A stretch of DNA of 64,000 nucleotides from Parasphingopyxis sp. CP4 (GCF_013378055.1 NZ_CP051130.1:124001-188000); one strand, 5' to 3'; numbered from the stretch's first letter, positions 37,573-46,455 are shown. The notes: generated from the letters alone by a model not told the origin. Program-made: numbers and translations.

Positions 37573-38418
37573 ATGGACATGCTCGTCTCGACTGAATGGC
37601 TCGCCGGAGAAATCGGCGCCAGCGATTTGCATATTATCGATGCGACTCAGTTTCTTCCGGATTCCGGGCGCGACGCCAAAGCCGAGCATGGCTTTGAACA
37701 TATTCCTGGCGCCGTGTTCATGGATCTGGATGAAGTGCGCGATACATCGAACCCGATTCCCGGCATGCTTCCATCGGCCGAGAAATTTGCCAGCCGGATG
37801 CAGTCGCTGGGAATAGGCGATGGCAGCCGCATTGTGATTTATGACAATTCGCCACTGCACAGCGCTGCTCGCGCATGGTGGATGACAAAGGATGTTTTCG
37901 GTGCGCACAATGTTGCGATCCTCGATGGCGGCCTCGCCAAATGGAAAGCGGAAGGCAACAGCGTCGAACAAGGCAAGCAACAAGTCCGCCACCGGCACTT
38001 TACCCCGTTCCACGATGATAGCGCCGTGCGCAGCTTGGACGATATGAAGGCGCTTGTCGGGTCGAGCGATACCGAGATTGTCGATGCACGACCGGCTGAG
38101 CGCTTCGCTGGCTCCAGCCCGGAACCGCGTCCGGATATCGCTGCCGGCCATATTCCCGGATCGAAAAATGTCCCGCATTCAACTTTGTTCAATGATGACG
38201 GCACCTGGAAGCGTGGCGACGATCTGAGCGCGGCATTCGACGCAGCCGGAGTTGATCTTGAAAAGCCGATGGTCACCACCTGCGGCGGAGGTACGACCGC
38301 TGCGGTCTTGCTGTTCGGTGCGAAGCTTCTCGGCAAAACCGATGTCGCGCTTTATGATGGCAGCTGGGCCGAATGGGGCAGCCAGGCCGACACCGAAAAA
38401 GCGACGGGAGCCGCGTGA
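37573..38418 (+). CDS. sseA: 3-mercaptopyruvate sulfurtransferase-like rhodanese
   Basis: The 281-residue protein has two rhodanese domains: an inactive N-terminal one (to about 140) and an active C-terminal one. The active loop starts at Cys237 and reads CGGGTT, close to but not the same as the CG[S/T]GVTA loop of typical mercaptopyruvate sulfurtransferases. IVDARPAERFAG at 169-180 and HIPGSKNVPH are conserved. Sulfur is passed from 3-mercaptopyruvate or thiosulfate to thiols or cyanide. AGGA lies 8 bp before the ATG, and the stop overlaps the metC GTG (GTGA). Confidence 0.92.
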   Translation: MDMLVSTEWLAGEIGASDLHIIDATQFLPDSGRDAKAEHGFEHIPGAVFMDLDEVRDTSNPIPGMLPSAEKFASRMQSLGIGDGSRIVIYDNSPLHSAARAWWMTKDVFGAHNVAILDGGLAKWKAEGNSVEQGKQQVRHRHFTPFHDDSAVRSLDDMKALVGSSDTEIVDARPAERFAGSSPEPRPDIAAGHIPGSKNVPHSTLFNDDGTWKRGDDLSAAFDAAGVDLEKPMVTTCGGGTTAAVLLFGAKLLGKTDVALYDGSWAEWGSQADTEKATGAA

Positions 38419-39617
38419 GCGGCGGAAATTCGGATAAAAAGCTGCCGACCCGGCTCGTAACCGGCGGTCGGCGGAAAGAGTGGACGGGCGCCGTCGTCAA
38501 TCCGCCCGTCTGGCGCGCCAGCACGCATCTTTACGATACAGTCGCCGATCTTCGCGCCGGATTGAAGAATAACGAAGACGGCCGTTTCTTTTACGGCCGC
38601 CGCGGATCGCCTACGCAATGGGCCTTGTCGGAAGCGCTGACCGAGATGGAGCCTGGGGCACATGGTACCATGTTGTTCCCGTCCGGTGTCGCAGCCATTG
38701 CCTGTGCGTTGCTGTCGGTTCTTCGCCCTGGTGACGTGCTGCTGATGGCGGATAGCAGCTATGATCCGACGCGCTCCTACGCCAATGCTTTCCTCAAGCA
38801 ATGGGGTGTCGAAACCCGCTATTATGATCCGATGATCGGGGCCGGGATCGCGGATCTGATCTGTGACAAGACGCGCGCTATCATGATGGAAAGTCCCGGC
38901 AGCCTGACATTCGAGGTACAGGACATCCCGGCTATATGCGCGGTGGCCAAGGAGCATGGCATTGTAACCTTGCTCGATAATACTTGGGCCGCTTCCTATT
39001 TCCTTCAGGCGATTGAGCTTGGCGTTGATATTTCGATCCTCGCCAGCACCAAATATATAGTCGGCCATTCCGACGTAATGATCGGTTCGGTCACCACGCA
39101 TGAAAAATATTGGACGCGGCTCCGTCGCACGGCGCAGAGGCTGGGTCAGGTGGTCTCGCCCGACGATGCCTATCTGGCCCTGCGTGGCTTACGCACACTC
39201 GATGTACGCATGCGACAACACGAGGAAGGCGGCCTCGCTGTTGGGCGCTGGCTGGCCGAACAACCGCAGGTCGCCTCGGTGCTGCATCCGGCATTACCCG
39301 AGTGCCCGGGGCACGAGTATTGGCGACGCGATTTTTCAGGTACGGCCGGATTATTCTCTTTCGTGATGAATGGCGGTGATGAGGCGGCAATTGCCGCTCT
39401 GATCGACGATCTTGAGCTGTTTGGCATAGGCTATAGCTGGGGCGGATATGAGAGCCTGGCCCTGCCGGTAGACCCAGCGCCGGATCGGACGGCGACCAGC
39501 TGGCAGGCGGCTGGTCCGGTTATCCGACTCAATATTGGCCTGGAAGATCCCGATGACCTGATAGCCGACCTTGCGAAGGGCCTAGAAAGATACGAGAAGG
39601 CTGCATGCAAGAGATAA
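38415..39617 (+). CDS. metC: Cystathionine beta-lyase
   Basis: This cytoplasmic PLP enzyme splits cystathionine to homocysteine, ammonia and pyruvate. The 400-residue protein starts at GTG 38415 inside the sseA stop (GTGA), with GGGAG 5 bp upstream. Tyr/Arg residues of the RFFYGRRGSPTQWAL stretch, PSGVAAI, Asp188 (LLDNTW) and the Schiff-base Lys213 (ASTKYIVGHSD) mark the Cys/Met-metabolism family. Placement behind a mercaptopyruvate sulfurtransferase suggests joint cysteine/methionine sulfur handling. Confidence 0.93.
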   Translation: MSGGNSDKKLPTRLVTGGRRKEWTGAVVNPPVWRASTHLYDTVADLRAGLKNNEDGRFFYGRRGSPTQWALSEALTEMEPGAHGTMLFPSGVAAIACALLSVLRPGDVLLMADSSYDPTRSYANAFLKQWGVETRYYDPMIGAGIADLICDKTRAIMMESPGSLTFEVQDIPAICAVAKEHGIVTLLDNTWAASYFLQAIELGVDISILASTKYIVGHSDVMIGSVTTHEKYWTRLRRTAQRLGQVVSPDDAYLALRGLRTLDVRMRQHEEGGLAVGRWLAEQPQVASVLHPALPECPGHEYWRRDFSGTAGLFSFVMNGGDEAAIAALIDDLELFGIGYSWGGYESLALPVDPAPDRTATSWQAAGPVIRLNIGLEDPDDLIADLAKGLERYEKAACKR

Positions 39618-40942
39618 TTGCACTTCTCACCAGTTGGGGCATCCCGCTACCGGATGATCTTAACTGGTTGGCCACGATGATCGGCTTTACCATTGTCGGC
39701 ATCGGCATGGCGCTCGGCTGGATAATCAGTCGACTGTCAGGACGTCATCTGAAGGGATTTTGGGAACGCGTGGCCGGCGAACGCGCCGAAGGCCTGGCCG
39801 ATCGGATAATCAAGATCATCTATCACGCATCGGTATCGATCGTGTTGGCCGTGGCATTCTTCGCCTATGATTGGTGGACCTATACCGACCTGATTATCGG
39901 CGCTGGCTGGGGCCTGTGTGCCGCATATATGATGTGGCATATCATTCGTGCGACTGGCTTTGCTCGCTGGATTGGTCTGGCTGCTGCGGTGTTCACTTTC
40001 GCCCTCATCCTGTCCAATGCCGTGGGCGGGCTGGAACGGGTTACGCTGGTCCTGGATCGCATTGGCGTCGACGTCGGCGATACGCGCATATCGCTGCTGG
40101 GCCTGCTGACGATCGCAATTACCGGGCTGATATTGTTCGCTATTGTTCGTATTGTCCGCCGGGTTGTCAGCCATTCGATCCAGCGGTCTTCGGCGCTCGA
40201 TCCGGCGCAAAAGCTATTGGCGGACAAGCTGGCGATGATCGTGATCATCGTTGTCGCCTTCTTTGTCGGCATCGATATCCTCGGGATTGATCTGACGGCC
40301 CTGGCATTCTTCGGTGGCGCCTTTGGCCTCGCCATTGGCTTTGGCATGCAGAAGACGATCGGTAACCTGATTGCCGGTATCATTTTGCTGATGGATCGAT
40401 CCATCAAACCAGGGGATGTGATTGCGGTTGGCGACAGTTTCGGCTGGGTCAACAAGATCGGAATTCGCGCCGTCTCGATCATCACGCGCGACGGCAAGGA
40501 ACATTTGATTCCGAACGAAATCCTGATGACGGAAGAGGTGGAGAACTGGTCCTATTCCAGCCTTGAAGTCCGGGTTAATATTCCGATTGGCGTGTCCTAT
40601 GGCGCTGATCTCGATCTGGCGCACAAGTTGATGCTGGAGGCGGCCACAGAGAGCAATCGCGTGCTCAACAATCCTTTGCCGCGCTGTTGGATTGTGGAAT
40701 TCGGCGATTCATCGGTGAACTACGAACTGCGCATTTGGATCAAGGATCCTGAAGGTGGCGTCGGTAATGTGCGTGGCGATATCTATGTCCGCGTGTGGAA
40801 CAAGTTCAAAGAGCATGACATCGAGATCCCGTTCCCGCAGCGCGATCTGCATATCAAGGATTGGCCGAGCGGTATGGCAGAGGCCGTCAAGGACGGTGCG
40901 AAAATCGAAGTGGCTGAACCGCCCGAACCTTCAGAAAATTAG
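39605..40942 (+). CDS. Mechanosensitive ion channel, MscS family
   Basis: The 445-residue inner-membrane protein has about five hydrophobic helices before the pore helix FGGAFGLAIGFGMQKTIGNLIAG, followed by GIILLMDRSIKPGD and the beta domain with DGKEHLIPNE. The C-terminal alpha/beta part ends in DLHIKDWPSGM. These channels release solutes on hypo-osmotic shock. The ATG lies 13 bp inside the metC 3' end, so the gene is the third of the sseA-metC-mscS operon. The last 4 bp overlap the stop of a convergent hypothetical gene. Confidence 0.94.
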   Translation: MQEIIALLTSWGIPLPDDLNWLATMIGFTIVGIGMALGWIISRLSGRHLKGFWERVAGERAEGLADRIIKIIYHASVSIVLAVAFFAYDWWTYTDLIIGAGWGLCAAYMMWHIIRATGFARWIGLAAAVFTFALILSNAVGGLERVTLVLDRIGVDVGDTRISLLGLLTIAITGLILFAIVRIVRRVVSHSIQRSSALDPAQKLLADKLAMIVIIVVAFFVGIDILGIDLTALAFFGGAFGLAIGFGMQKTIGNLIAGIILLMDRSIKPGDVIAVGDSFGWVNKIGIRAVSIITRDGKEHLIPNEILMTEEVENWSYSSLEVRVNIPIGVSYGADLDLAHKLMLEAATESNRVLNNPLPRCWIVEFGDSSVNYELRIWIKDPEGGVGNVRGDIYVRVWNKFKEHDIEIPFPQRDLHIKDWPSGMAEAVKDGAKIEVAEPPEPSEN

Positions 40943-41280
40943 ATTCCGACGAATCGAGACAGCTGAATAATCTGGGAACGCAGATGGCTGGAAAGCTGTT
41001 CAGCTGCGGCGCCCGCATTATCGCCTTTTCCGATAAGTGCCTTTGCACCAATCGTAGCCGCGGCAATGGTTTCCTCGGCGGTGCGACCAAAACCGTGTTT
41101 GGCAATACCCGAACTCTGTTCATAGGCGCGTCGTAGGTCACTCTCTTCTGGAATTCTGATCGCCTGATCACGGCCAGGCGCAATTTGCTCAATGACACCC
41201 AGAACAGCGTAAAGCTGGGGGATGCGGTCCATATCTGTGGTCCGGTATGGCGTCTCGGCAAGGCGGCTATGTGCGGTCAT
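40939..41280 (-). CDS. Hypothetical protein (113 residues)
   Basis: I do not recognise this protein. It has no signal peptide or membrane segment and is mostly helical (IPQLYAVLGVIEQIA, ETIAAATIGAKALIGK, AAAEQLSSHLRSQIIQLS), which suggests a small helical bundle. The gene starts 263 bp upstream of the TorF porin gene, divergently, and ends on top of the mscS stop. Start could be at 41280 or the second Met (MDRIPQ). Confidence 0.6.
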   Translation of the reverse strand: MTAHSRLAETPYRTTDMDRIPQLYAVLGVIEQIAPGRDQAIRIPEESDLRRAYEQSSGIAKHGFGRTAEETIAAATIGAKALIGKGDNAGAAAEQLSSHLRSQIIQLSRFVGI

Positions 41281-41362
41281 TCCAAGTCCTGTCTGGGTGG
41301 TTGCCAGCCATCATTGCGCAAAGCCGCTAATATTTGCCTAACCCTATCGCAGCGCACCAATC

Positions 41363-41382
41363 ATGTTGCACTGCAGCAACAT
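41363..41382. promoter_or_regulatory. Inverted repeat between hypothetical gene and TorF porin
   Basis: ATGTTGC (41363-41369) and GCAACAT (41376-41382) are perfect 7-bp inverted arms around a 6-bp spacer, about 80 bp upstream of the hypothetical start and 160 bp upstream of the porin ATG. It may be an operator serving either gene. Nothing else recognisable is in the 263-bp gap (no clear sigma-54 site). Confidence 0.4.
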
Positions 41383-41543
41383 AATCCTATCGATTCACAA
41401 TTTTCGGTGAAATATCATTGTGTGCAGGTGCGAGAATATGCATCATTACATCACAACGCTTCATCGGTCCGGCCTGCGGGAATAGAGATTGGGGAGTGCG
41501 CAGGGACGAATAGGAACATATTCGAACTAACAAAGGACATACT

Positions 41544-42251
41544 ATGCGCATCTCAATTCTCGGCCTGGCACTCGTTGCGAGTTCTGCACTGGCCACTCCT
41601 GCAATGGCGAATGAACTGGGGGGTGGGTTCAGCGTGTCCGGCAATGCTGCGCTCGTCACCGATTACCGCTTTCGCGGCGTTTCCTTCTCCGATGAAGATA
41701 TCGCAATCCAGGGCGGTATCGATATCGAACATGATAGCGGATTTTATGTCGGCACCTGGGCCTCTTCGATCGAGGACAGCCCGGTATTCGGTCACACCGA
41801 GCTGGACATTTATGCGGGCTGGTCCGGTGAGATCACGTCGGGTCTTGAGCTTGACGTCGGCGTGCTCGCCTATCTCTATCCGAACGGCAATGTCGGCGAT
41901 GCGGACTATATTGAGCCTTATGCATCGCTTTCCTATACGCTTGGACCGGCGGAAGTGACGACGGGCGTGGCCTGGGCACCGAGCCAGAATTCGATCGGCA
42001 ATGATGACAATCTCTATATCTACACCGATGTCGGCATCGGCATTCCGGGTACGCCGATCTCGGTCGGTGGACATCTCGGCTATACTGACGGCAGCCTCTC
42101 GGTCGATCCGGATGGGGATTATTGGGATTGGGGCCTGAGCGCGGAAGCCGCTTTTGGTATCCTGTCAGTAGGCGTGGCCTATGTTTCGACGGCCGTCGAT
42201 GGCCCGGGCACGGATGGTGCCGTGGTCGGTACGCTGGGTGTCAGCTTCTAG
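41544..42251 (+). CDS. TorF family putative porin
   Basis: The 235-residue outer-membrane beta-barrel protein has a signal peptide (ISILGLALVASSALATPAMA) and then the family signature SGNAALVTDYRFRGVSFSDE. Alternating hydrophobic strands continue to a C-terminal Phe (GTLGVSF), as required for BAM recognition. TorF proteins often sit beside P-II/ammonium transporter genes in sphingomonads; that is not the case here, so its cargo is unknown. The stop overlaps the stop of the convergent ABC ATPase gene by 11 bp. Confidence 0.9.
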   Translation: MRISILGLALVASSALATPAMANELGGGFSVSGNAALVTDYRFRGVSFSDEDIAIQGGIDIEHDSGFYVGTWASSIEDSPVFGHTELDIYAGWSGEITSGLELDVGVLAYLYPNGNVGDADYIEPYASLSYTLGPAEVTTGVAWAPSQNSIGNDDNLYIYTDVGIGIPGTPISVGGHLGYTDGSLSVDPDGDYWDWGLSAEAAFGILSVGVAYVSTAVDGPGTDGAVVGTLGVSF

Positions 42252-43794
42252 TCGCGGCCACCATTTTCTGAGTTACCGGATGGGCCGGCGTGGCAATCAC
42301 TTGCTCCGTCGGCCCTTCTTCAATGATCTCGCCATGATGCATTACCGCAATCCGATGGCAAAGCTGTTTGGCAACAGCGAGATCGTGCGTAATGAATAAC
42401 AAGGCCAGCTTTCGCTCCTTCTGCAGCGTCTCGAGCAAGGCGAGAATTTGTCCGGCAACCAGGACATCAAGCGCAGAGGCGGCCTCATCAAGCATCAGCA
42501 TATCGGGCTCGGCAACCAGCGCGCGGGCGATTGCAACGCGCTGCGCCTGACCGCCTGAGAGCTGGCGGGGCAGGCGATCGGCAAAGTCTGTCGGCAGATC
42601 AACCTCTCGCAATGCCTGTTCGACGAGCGCGGTTCGATCGGCTGTCGCAAGGTCGGCGCGCAGATGGCGGAGTGGTTCGGCTACAATGTCCGAAACCCGC
42701 CATTGCGGATCGAGGCTCGCTGTCGGGTCCTGGAAGACGGGTTGAATGCGGCGGCGATGAGCCGGGGTCATCTGTTTGCGGTTGGGGAGCGCTTCGCCGC
42801 ACCATTCGACATCGCCGCTATCGATCGGACCGAGCCGGGCGATTGCGCGGCCAAGCGTCGATTTGCCGGATCCTGACCCGCCGACCACGGCAAGCGCTTC
42901 GCCTGCCGCAATACGGAGTGACGCGCGGCGCACGGCGTCCACGCGGCCTTTGCGAAAGCCGGGGCGCGGGAAGGAGACGCTGATATCGCGCGCTTGTAGC
43001 AGCGTTTCGCCAGTGGTCGGAAGTGTAAGGGGCGGGTCGCTCAAGCGCGGTGTGGCGGCAACCAGTGCCTGGCCATATTCGCTCTGCGGTTTGGAGAGCA
43101 GGCCCAGCGCGGGGCCCGTCTCCTCTACCTGTCCGTCGCGCAGCATAACGACCCTGTCGGCGTGATCGCCGACCGCCGCCAGATCATGGCTTACCAGCAG
43201 CAGCGCCATATCCTCTTCGCGGCGTAGCCTGTCCAACAGCGCCATGATCTCGACGCGAAGCTCCGCATCCAACGCGCTCGTCGGCTCATCGGCAATCAGC
43301 AGCTTGGGGCGATGCGCGATCGCCATCGCAATCAAGGCCCGCTGCCGCTGCCCGCCCGAAAGCCTGTGCGGAAACTGGTCGAGACTTTCATCGGGATTTT
43401 CGATCCCAACCCGCTCCAGCGCCGCCACCATCGCGTCCTGCTCCGGCTTGGGTTGCCCACCCCGCTGCCACGCCTCGGCAAGCTGTGCTCCGATTGTCAT
43501 ATGCGGTGTCAGTGCGGTCAGCGGTTGCTGGAACACAAAGCCAACCGCCCGCCCTCTGATCCGGCGGAGATCATCAGACGCCGCGCCAATCAACTCAGTC
43601 CCGTCGAGCTGCGCTGACCCTTGAGCAACACCTGGCGAAAGCCCGAAAGGCGCGAGGCAGGTCTGGCTTTTGCCCGAACCCGACGCACCCACGAGCGCGA
43701 CGCATTCGCCACTGGCGACTGTAAAGCTGACGTCATTTACGACTGGCGTGCCGCCAATTGCGACATGCAGATTGCTGACCGCGTAACGGGTCAT
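42241..43794 (-). CDS. Peptide-type ABC transporter, fused double ATPase (YejF/DppDF-like)
   Basis: The 517-residue protein joins two ABC ATPase domains. The first has Walker A GASGSGKS (about 36-43), signature LSGGQRQR and Walker B LLIADEPTSALD; the second has GGSGSGKST, LSGGQAQR and MLMLDEAASALD (Ala instead of the usual Pro after DE). It powers an oligopeptide/nickel-type importer with the two permeases encoded upstream (ATGA overlaps at 43791). No periplasmic binding protein gene is adjacent. Confidence 0.9.
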   Translation of the reverse strand: MTRYAVSNLHVAIGGTPVVNDVSFTVASGECVALVGASGSGKSQTCLAPFGLSPGVAQGSAQLDGTELIGAASDDLRRIRGRAVGFVFQQPLTALTPHMTIGAQLAEAWQRGGQPKPEQDAMVAALERVGIENPDESLDQFPHRLSGGQRQRALIAMAIAHRPKLLIADEPTSALDAELRVEIMALLDRLRREEDMALLLVSHDLAAVGDHADRVVMLRDGQVEETGPALGLLSKPQSEYGQALVAATPRLSDPPLTLPTTGETLLQARDISVSFPRPGFRKGRVDAVRRASLRIAAGEALAVVGGSGSGKSTLGRAIARLGPIDSGDVEWCGEALPNRKQMTPAHRRRIQPVFQDPTASLDPQWRVSDIVAEPLRHLRADLATADRTALVEQALREVDLPTDFADRLPRQLSGGQAQRVAIARALVAEPDMLMLDEAASALDVLVAGQILALLETLQKERKLALLFITHDLAVAKQLCHRIAVMHHGEIIEEGPTEQVIATPAHPVTQKMVAATRS

Positions 43795-44582
43795 TGCGAG
43801 AGCCTGTCGCGCAGCCGTTCGCCGGCAATCGTCAGGCAGACGATGATCAAAACCAGCATACCGCCCGGAATGAGAAGAGCATGCGGCTGCAGGTCCATAT
43901 CGTCTGCCCCTTCCTTCACCAATATGCCAAGCGAGGTCAGAGGTTCCTGCACACCAAGACCAAGGAAAGAGAGAAAGCTCTCAACCATTACAACCTGGGG
44001 AACTGTCAGCAGCAAATAGGCAAGTGCGACGCCGGCAACATTGGGCAAGATATGGCCACTCAATATGCGCGAGGCAGGAGCGCCTGCAGCTTCTGCCGCA
44101 GTCACGAACGACCTTTGTTTCAGGGCAATAACCTGGCCGCGCACCACCCGCGCCATGGTCAACCATTCGACCGCACCGATGCCGACAAAGACCAGAATGA
44201 TCGATCGCCCGAATACGACCATCAACAAGATGACGACGAACATAAAGGGGAGGGCATAAAGGCCGTCCACGATCCGCATCATGATTTCGTCGGTCCGGCC
44301 ACCGATCCAGCCCGCGACCGCGCCCCAGGCGGTTCCGATGACCAGCGCGACAGCCGCCGCCGCCAATGCCACGGCCAGTGTCACGCGCGTGCCCATCAAT
44401 GTGCGTGCGAGCAAGTCTCGCCCGACGGTGTCCGTGCCGAACAGGTGGCCGGGTTCAAATAGGGGCGCGCGAACTGCATCCCAATCGATCGCGCTGTGGC
44501 TCCAAGGTAGAAGTGGAGGCACAATCAGGGCCATTAGCGCGATAACGCCAACAATCGCTAGACAGATGCGCGAGGCACTCAT
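43791..44582 (-). CDS. ABC transporter permease (OppC/YejE-like)
   Basis: The 263-residue inner-membrane permease of the DppC/OppC family has an N-terminal helix (5-28), HLFGTDTVGRDLLARTLMGTR near 46-66, four further helices, and the EAA loop with AAEAAGAPASRILSGHILPN near 160-180. The start and stop both overlap neighbouring genes by 4 bp, coupling it with its partner permease and the ATPase. Length is a little below the family average because the N-terminal extension is short. Confidence 0.9.
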   Translation of the reverse strand: MSASRICLAIVGVIALMALIVPPLLPWSHSAIDWDAVRAPLFEPGHLFGTDTVGRDLLARTLMGTRVTLAVALAAAAVALVIGTAWGAVAGWIGGRTDEIMMRIVDGLYALPFMFVVILLMVVFGRSIILVFVGIGAVEWLTMARVVRGQVIALKQRSFVTAAEAAGAPASRILSGHILPNVAGVALAYLLLTVPQVVMVESFLSFLGLGVQEPLTSLGILVKEGADDMDLQPHALLIPGGMLVLIIVCLTIAGERLRDRLSQ

Positions 44583-45502
44583 TCAGCGCGCATCCTGGGG
44601 TCGAGCCAGCCATAGATCAGATCGGCGACAAGATTGAAGAGGATGATCAGCCCCGCATAAAGCGTCACCACACCCAGAACGAGCGGATAGTCGCGATTGA
44701 GGGCACCCTGAACGAAATAGCGACCAAGGCCGGGAAGCGCGAAGACCGTCTCGATGATCACCGCGCCGGTTAGCAAACCAGCAGCGGCTGGCCCCAGATA
44801 ACTGGCCACGGGAACCAGAGCGGGACGCAGCGCATGACGCCGGATCACCGTGCGTTCAGACAGACCCCGCGCCCGCGCGGTGCGCACATGATCCTCATTC
44901 AATGCCTTGGCGAGTCCGGCCCGCGTCAGCTTGGCGATGGCCCCGGCAAAAGGCAGGGCCAATGCGATCACCGGCAGGACCAGATAGCTTGGGTTGCCGG
45001 GTTCCCAGCCGGAAACCGGAAGCCAGCCCAAGCCCAGGGCAAAGATCAACACGAATAGCGGTCCGGTCACAAAAACGGGTAAGGCCGTTAGCAGCGTCGC
45101 AAGGCCCATGATCGCCTCGTCTTGCCACCGCCCGGCGCGAACCGCTGCCCATAGCCCACCGCCAATGCCAAGGACGCAGGCGAGGATCAGGGCCAGACCA
45201 CCGATCGTCAGCGATACCGGCAAGCCCTGGGCAATCAGTTCGCTGACGGTGAAGTCGCGATAGACCAGGCTCGGCCCGAAATCGCCCTGGAGGAGGCGGC
45301 CGATGTACAGAGCGATCTGTTCGCCGAGCGGCAGATCCAGGCCATAAGCCGCATCCAGCGCAGCGCGGGTATCTTCGTCTAATGCCCGTTCGCCATCAAA
45401 GGGACCGCCGGGGGCGAGCCGCATCAATATGAAAGACAGGATAACGACGCCGAGCAAGGTCGGTATCGCAGTGAGCAGGCGGCGGACCAATAATGCCCGC
45501 AT
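44579..45502 (-). CDS. ABC transporter permease (OppB/YejB-like)
   Basis: The 307-residue permease has the DppB/OppB layout: an N-terminal helix (8-30), a periplasmic domain (DFGPSLVYRDFTVSELIAQG), five or so further helices and the EAA loop ARGLSERTVIRRHALRPALV near 207-226. It is the first gene of the transporter, 10 bp after the DUF3035 stop, which places the importer in the ileS-lspA transcript. Substrate not deducible. Confidence 0.9.
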   Translation of the reverse strand: MRALLVRRLLTAIPTLLGVVILSFILMRLAPGGPFDGERALDEDTRAALDAAYGLDLPLGEQIALYIGRLLQGDFGPSLVYRDFTVSELIAQGLPVSLTIGGLALILACVLGIGGGLWAAVRAGRWQDEAIMGLATLLTALPVFVTGPLFVLIFALGLGWLPVSGWEPGNPSYLVLPVIALALPFAGAIAKLTRAGLAKALNEDHVRTARARGLSERTVIRRHALRPALVPVASYLGPAAAGLLTGAVIIETVFALPGLGRYFVQGALNRDYPLVLGVVTLYAGLIILFNLVADLIYGWLDPRMRAE

Positions 45503-45512
45503 CCGATGTCAC

Positions 45513-45926
45513 CTATTGCGGGGTGGAAACCGTTGCTTCGGGGGCATCGCCTTCCGGCGCGTTCAGGATATCGCGGGTCGTTGACCCATAATCGACAGCC
45601 TGGGTTTCCGGATCACCAACATTGCTGCGAATACCGGGACGGGCCGATTCCGGATCGGCTTGGTTGACCAAGGCAGCTTCCGCAGCACTGCGCGGCGCTG
45701 GTCCGCCGAACATGGCCTGCAGCGCTTGGGTGCTCGAATCGGCACCGCGAGCGGCTGGTTCACCGGGGCGCGGCGGTGTGAGTGCGAAATCAGGCGGGAT
45801 CACAAGCGGTGCAGACCGTGACACGAGAAACTCGTCCGGCCGGTCCCGGCTACCGCTAAAAAGGCTGCACGCCGATAGGCTTGCGCCCATCACAACCAGG
45901 CTCGTCGCTACCATTACTTTACGCAT
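45513..45926 (-). CDS. DUF3035 lipoprotein
   Basis: The 137-residue outer- or inner-membrane lipoprotein has a lipobox LSAC (residues 17-20), so Cys20 is acylated after cleavage. The mature part carries RPDEFLVSRSAPLVIPPDF, the hallmark of DUF3035 proteins found directly downstream of lspA in alphaproteobacteria. The rest is Pro/Ala/Asp-rich. The start shares one base with the lspA stop (TAATG), so translation is coupled. Function unknown; a natural idea is that it is a substrate of its neighbour LspA and works in the envelope. Confidence 0.9.
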   Translation of the reverse strand: MRKVMVATSLVVMGASLSACSLFSGSRDRPDEFLVSRSAPLVIPPDFALTPPRPGEPAARGADSSTQALQAMFGGPAPRSAAEAALVNQADPESARPGIRSNVGDPETQAVDYGSTTRDILNAPEGDAPEATVSTPQ

Positions 45927-46441
45927 TACTCTGTCTCCGCCGGTTCAGGCTTGTCGCGTAGCAGAAAAGCCCGCAACACCAAAATCACAACCCCAATGGT
46001 AATCGACGCGTCCGCGACATTGAAGACCAAAAAGGGTTGAAAGTCGCCAAAATGTAAATCGATGAAATCCGCGACATAGCCGTAGCGGATCCGATCGGTG
46101 AGGTTGCCGATCGCGCCGCCCAGCACCATGCCGAGCGCCAACACGTCTCCGCCGCGCTTTTCGCGCCATATCCAGATCGCCACACCGATTGAAATTGCGC
46201 CAGTTAGCGCAACCAACAGCCAACGCTGCGTATCCGATGAGGCCGTTAGCATGCCAAGTGATACGCCGCGATTCTCTACCCAGGTAAAATTGAGGATCGA
46301 CAAAAGTTCGATTTGCCCGCGCTGAGGCAGTTGCAGCAGCGTGATGATCCAATATTTCGAGATCTGGTCGACGACGAAAATCGTCGCCGCGAGAATATAG
46401 CCGAAAAATTGCGGCCGACGGGAAGTGGAATCAGCGCTCAT
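45926..46441 (-). CDS. lspA: Lipoprotein signal peptidase II
   Basis: This membrane aspartyl protease cleaves lipoprotein signal peptides after diacylglyceryl transfer. The 171-residue protein has four membrane helices and both catalytic aspartates: Asp125 (VADFID) and Asp144 (NVADASI), with NLTDRIRYG between helices. It lies 51 bp behind ileS, the classical ileS-lspA arrangement, and overlaps the DUF3035 gene by one base. Confidence 0.97.
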   Translation of the reverse strand: MSADSTSRRPQFFGYILAATIFVVDQISKYWIITLLQLPQRGQIELLSILNFTWVENRGVSLGMLTASSDTQRWLLVALTGAISIGVAIWIWREKRGGDVLALGMVLGGAIGNLTDRIRYGYVADFIDLHFGDFQPFLVFNVADASITIGVVILVLRAFLLRDKPEPAETE

Positions 46442-46455
46442 TCGGCCACCATTTG

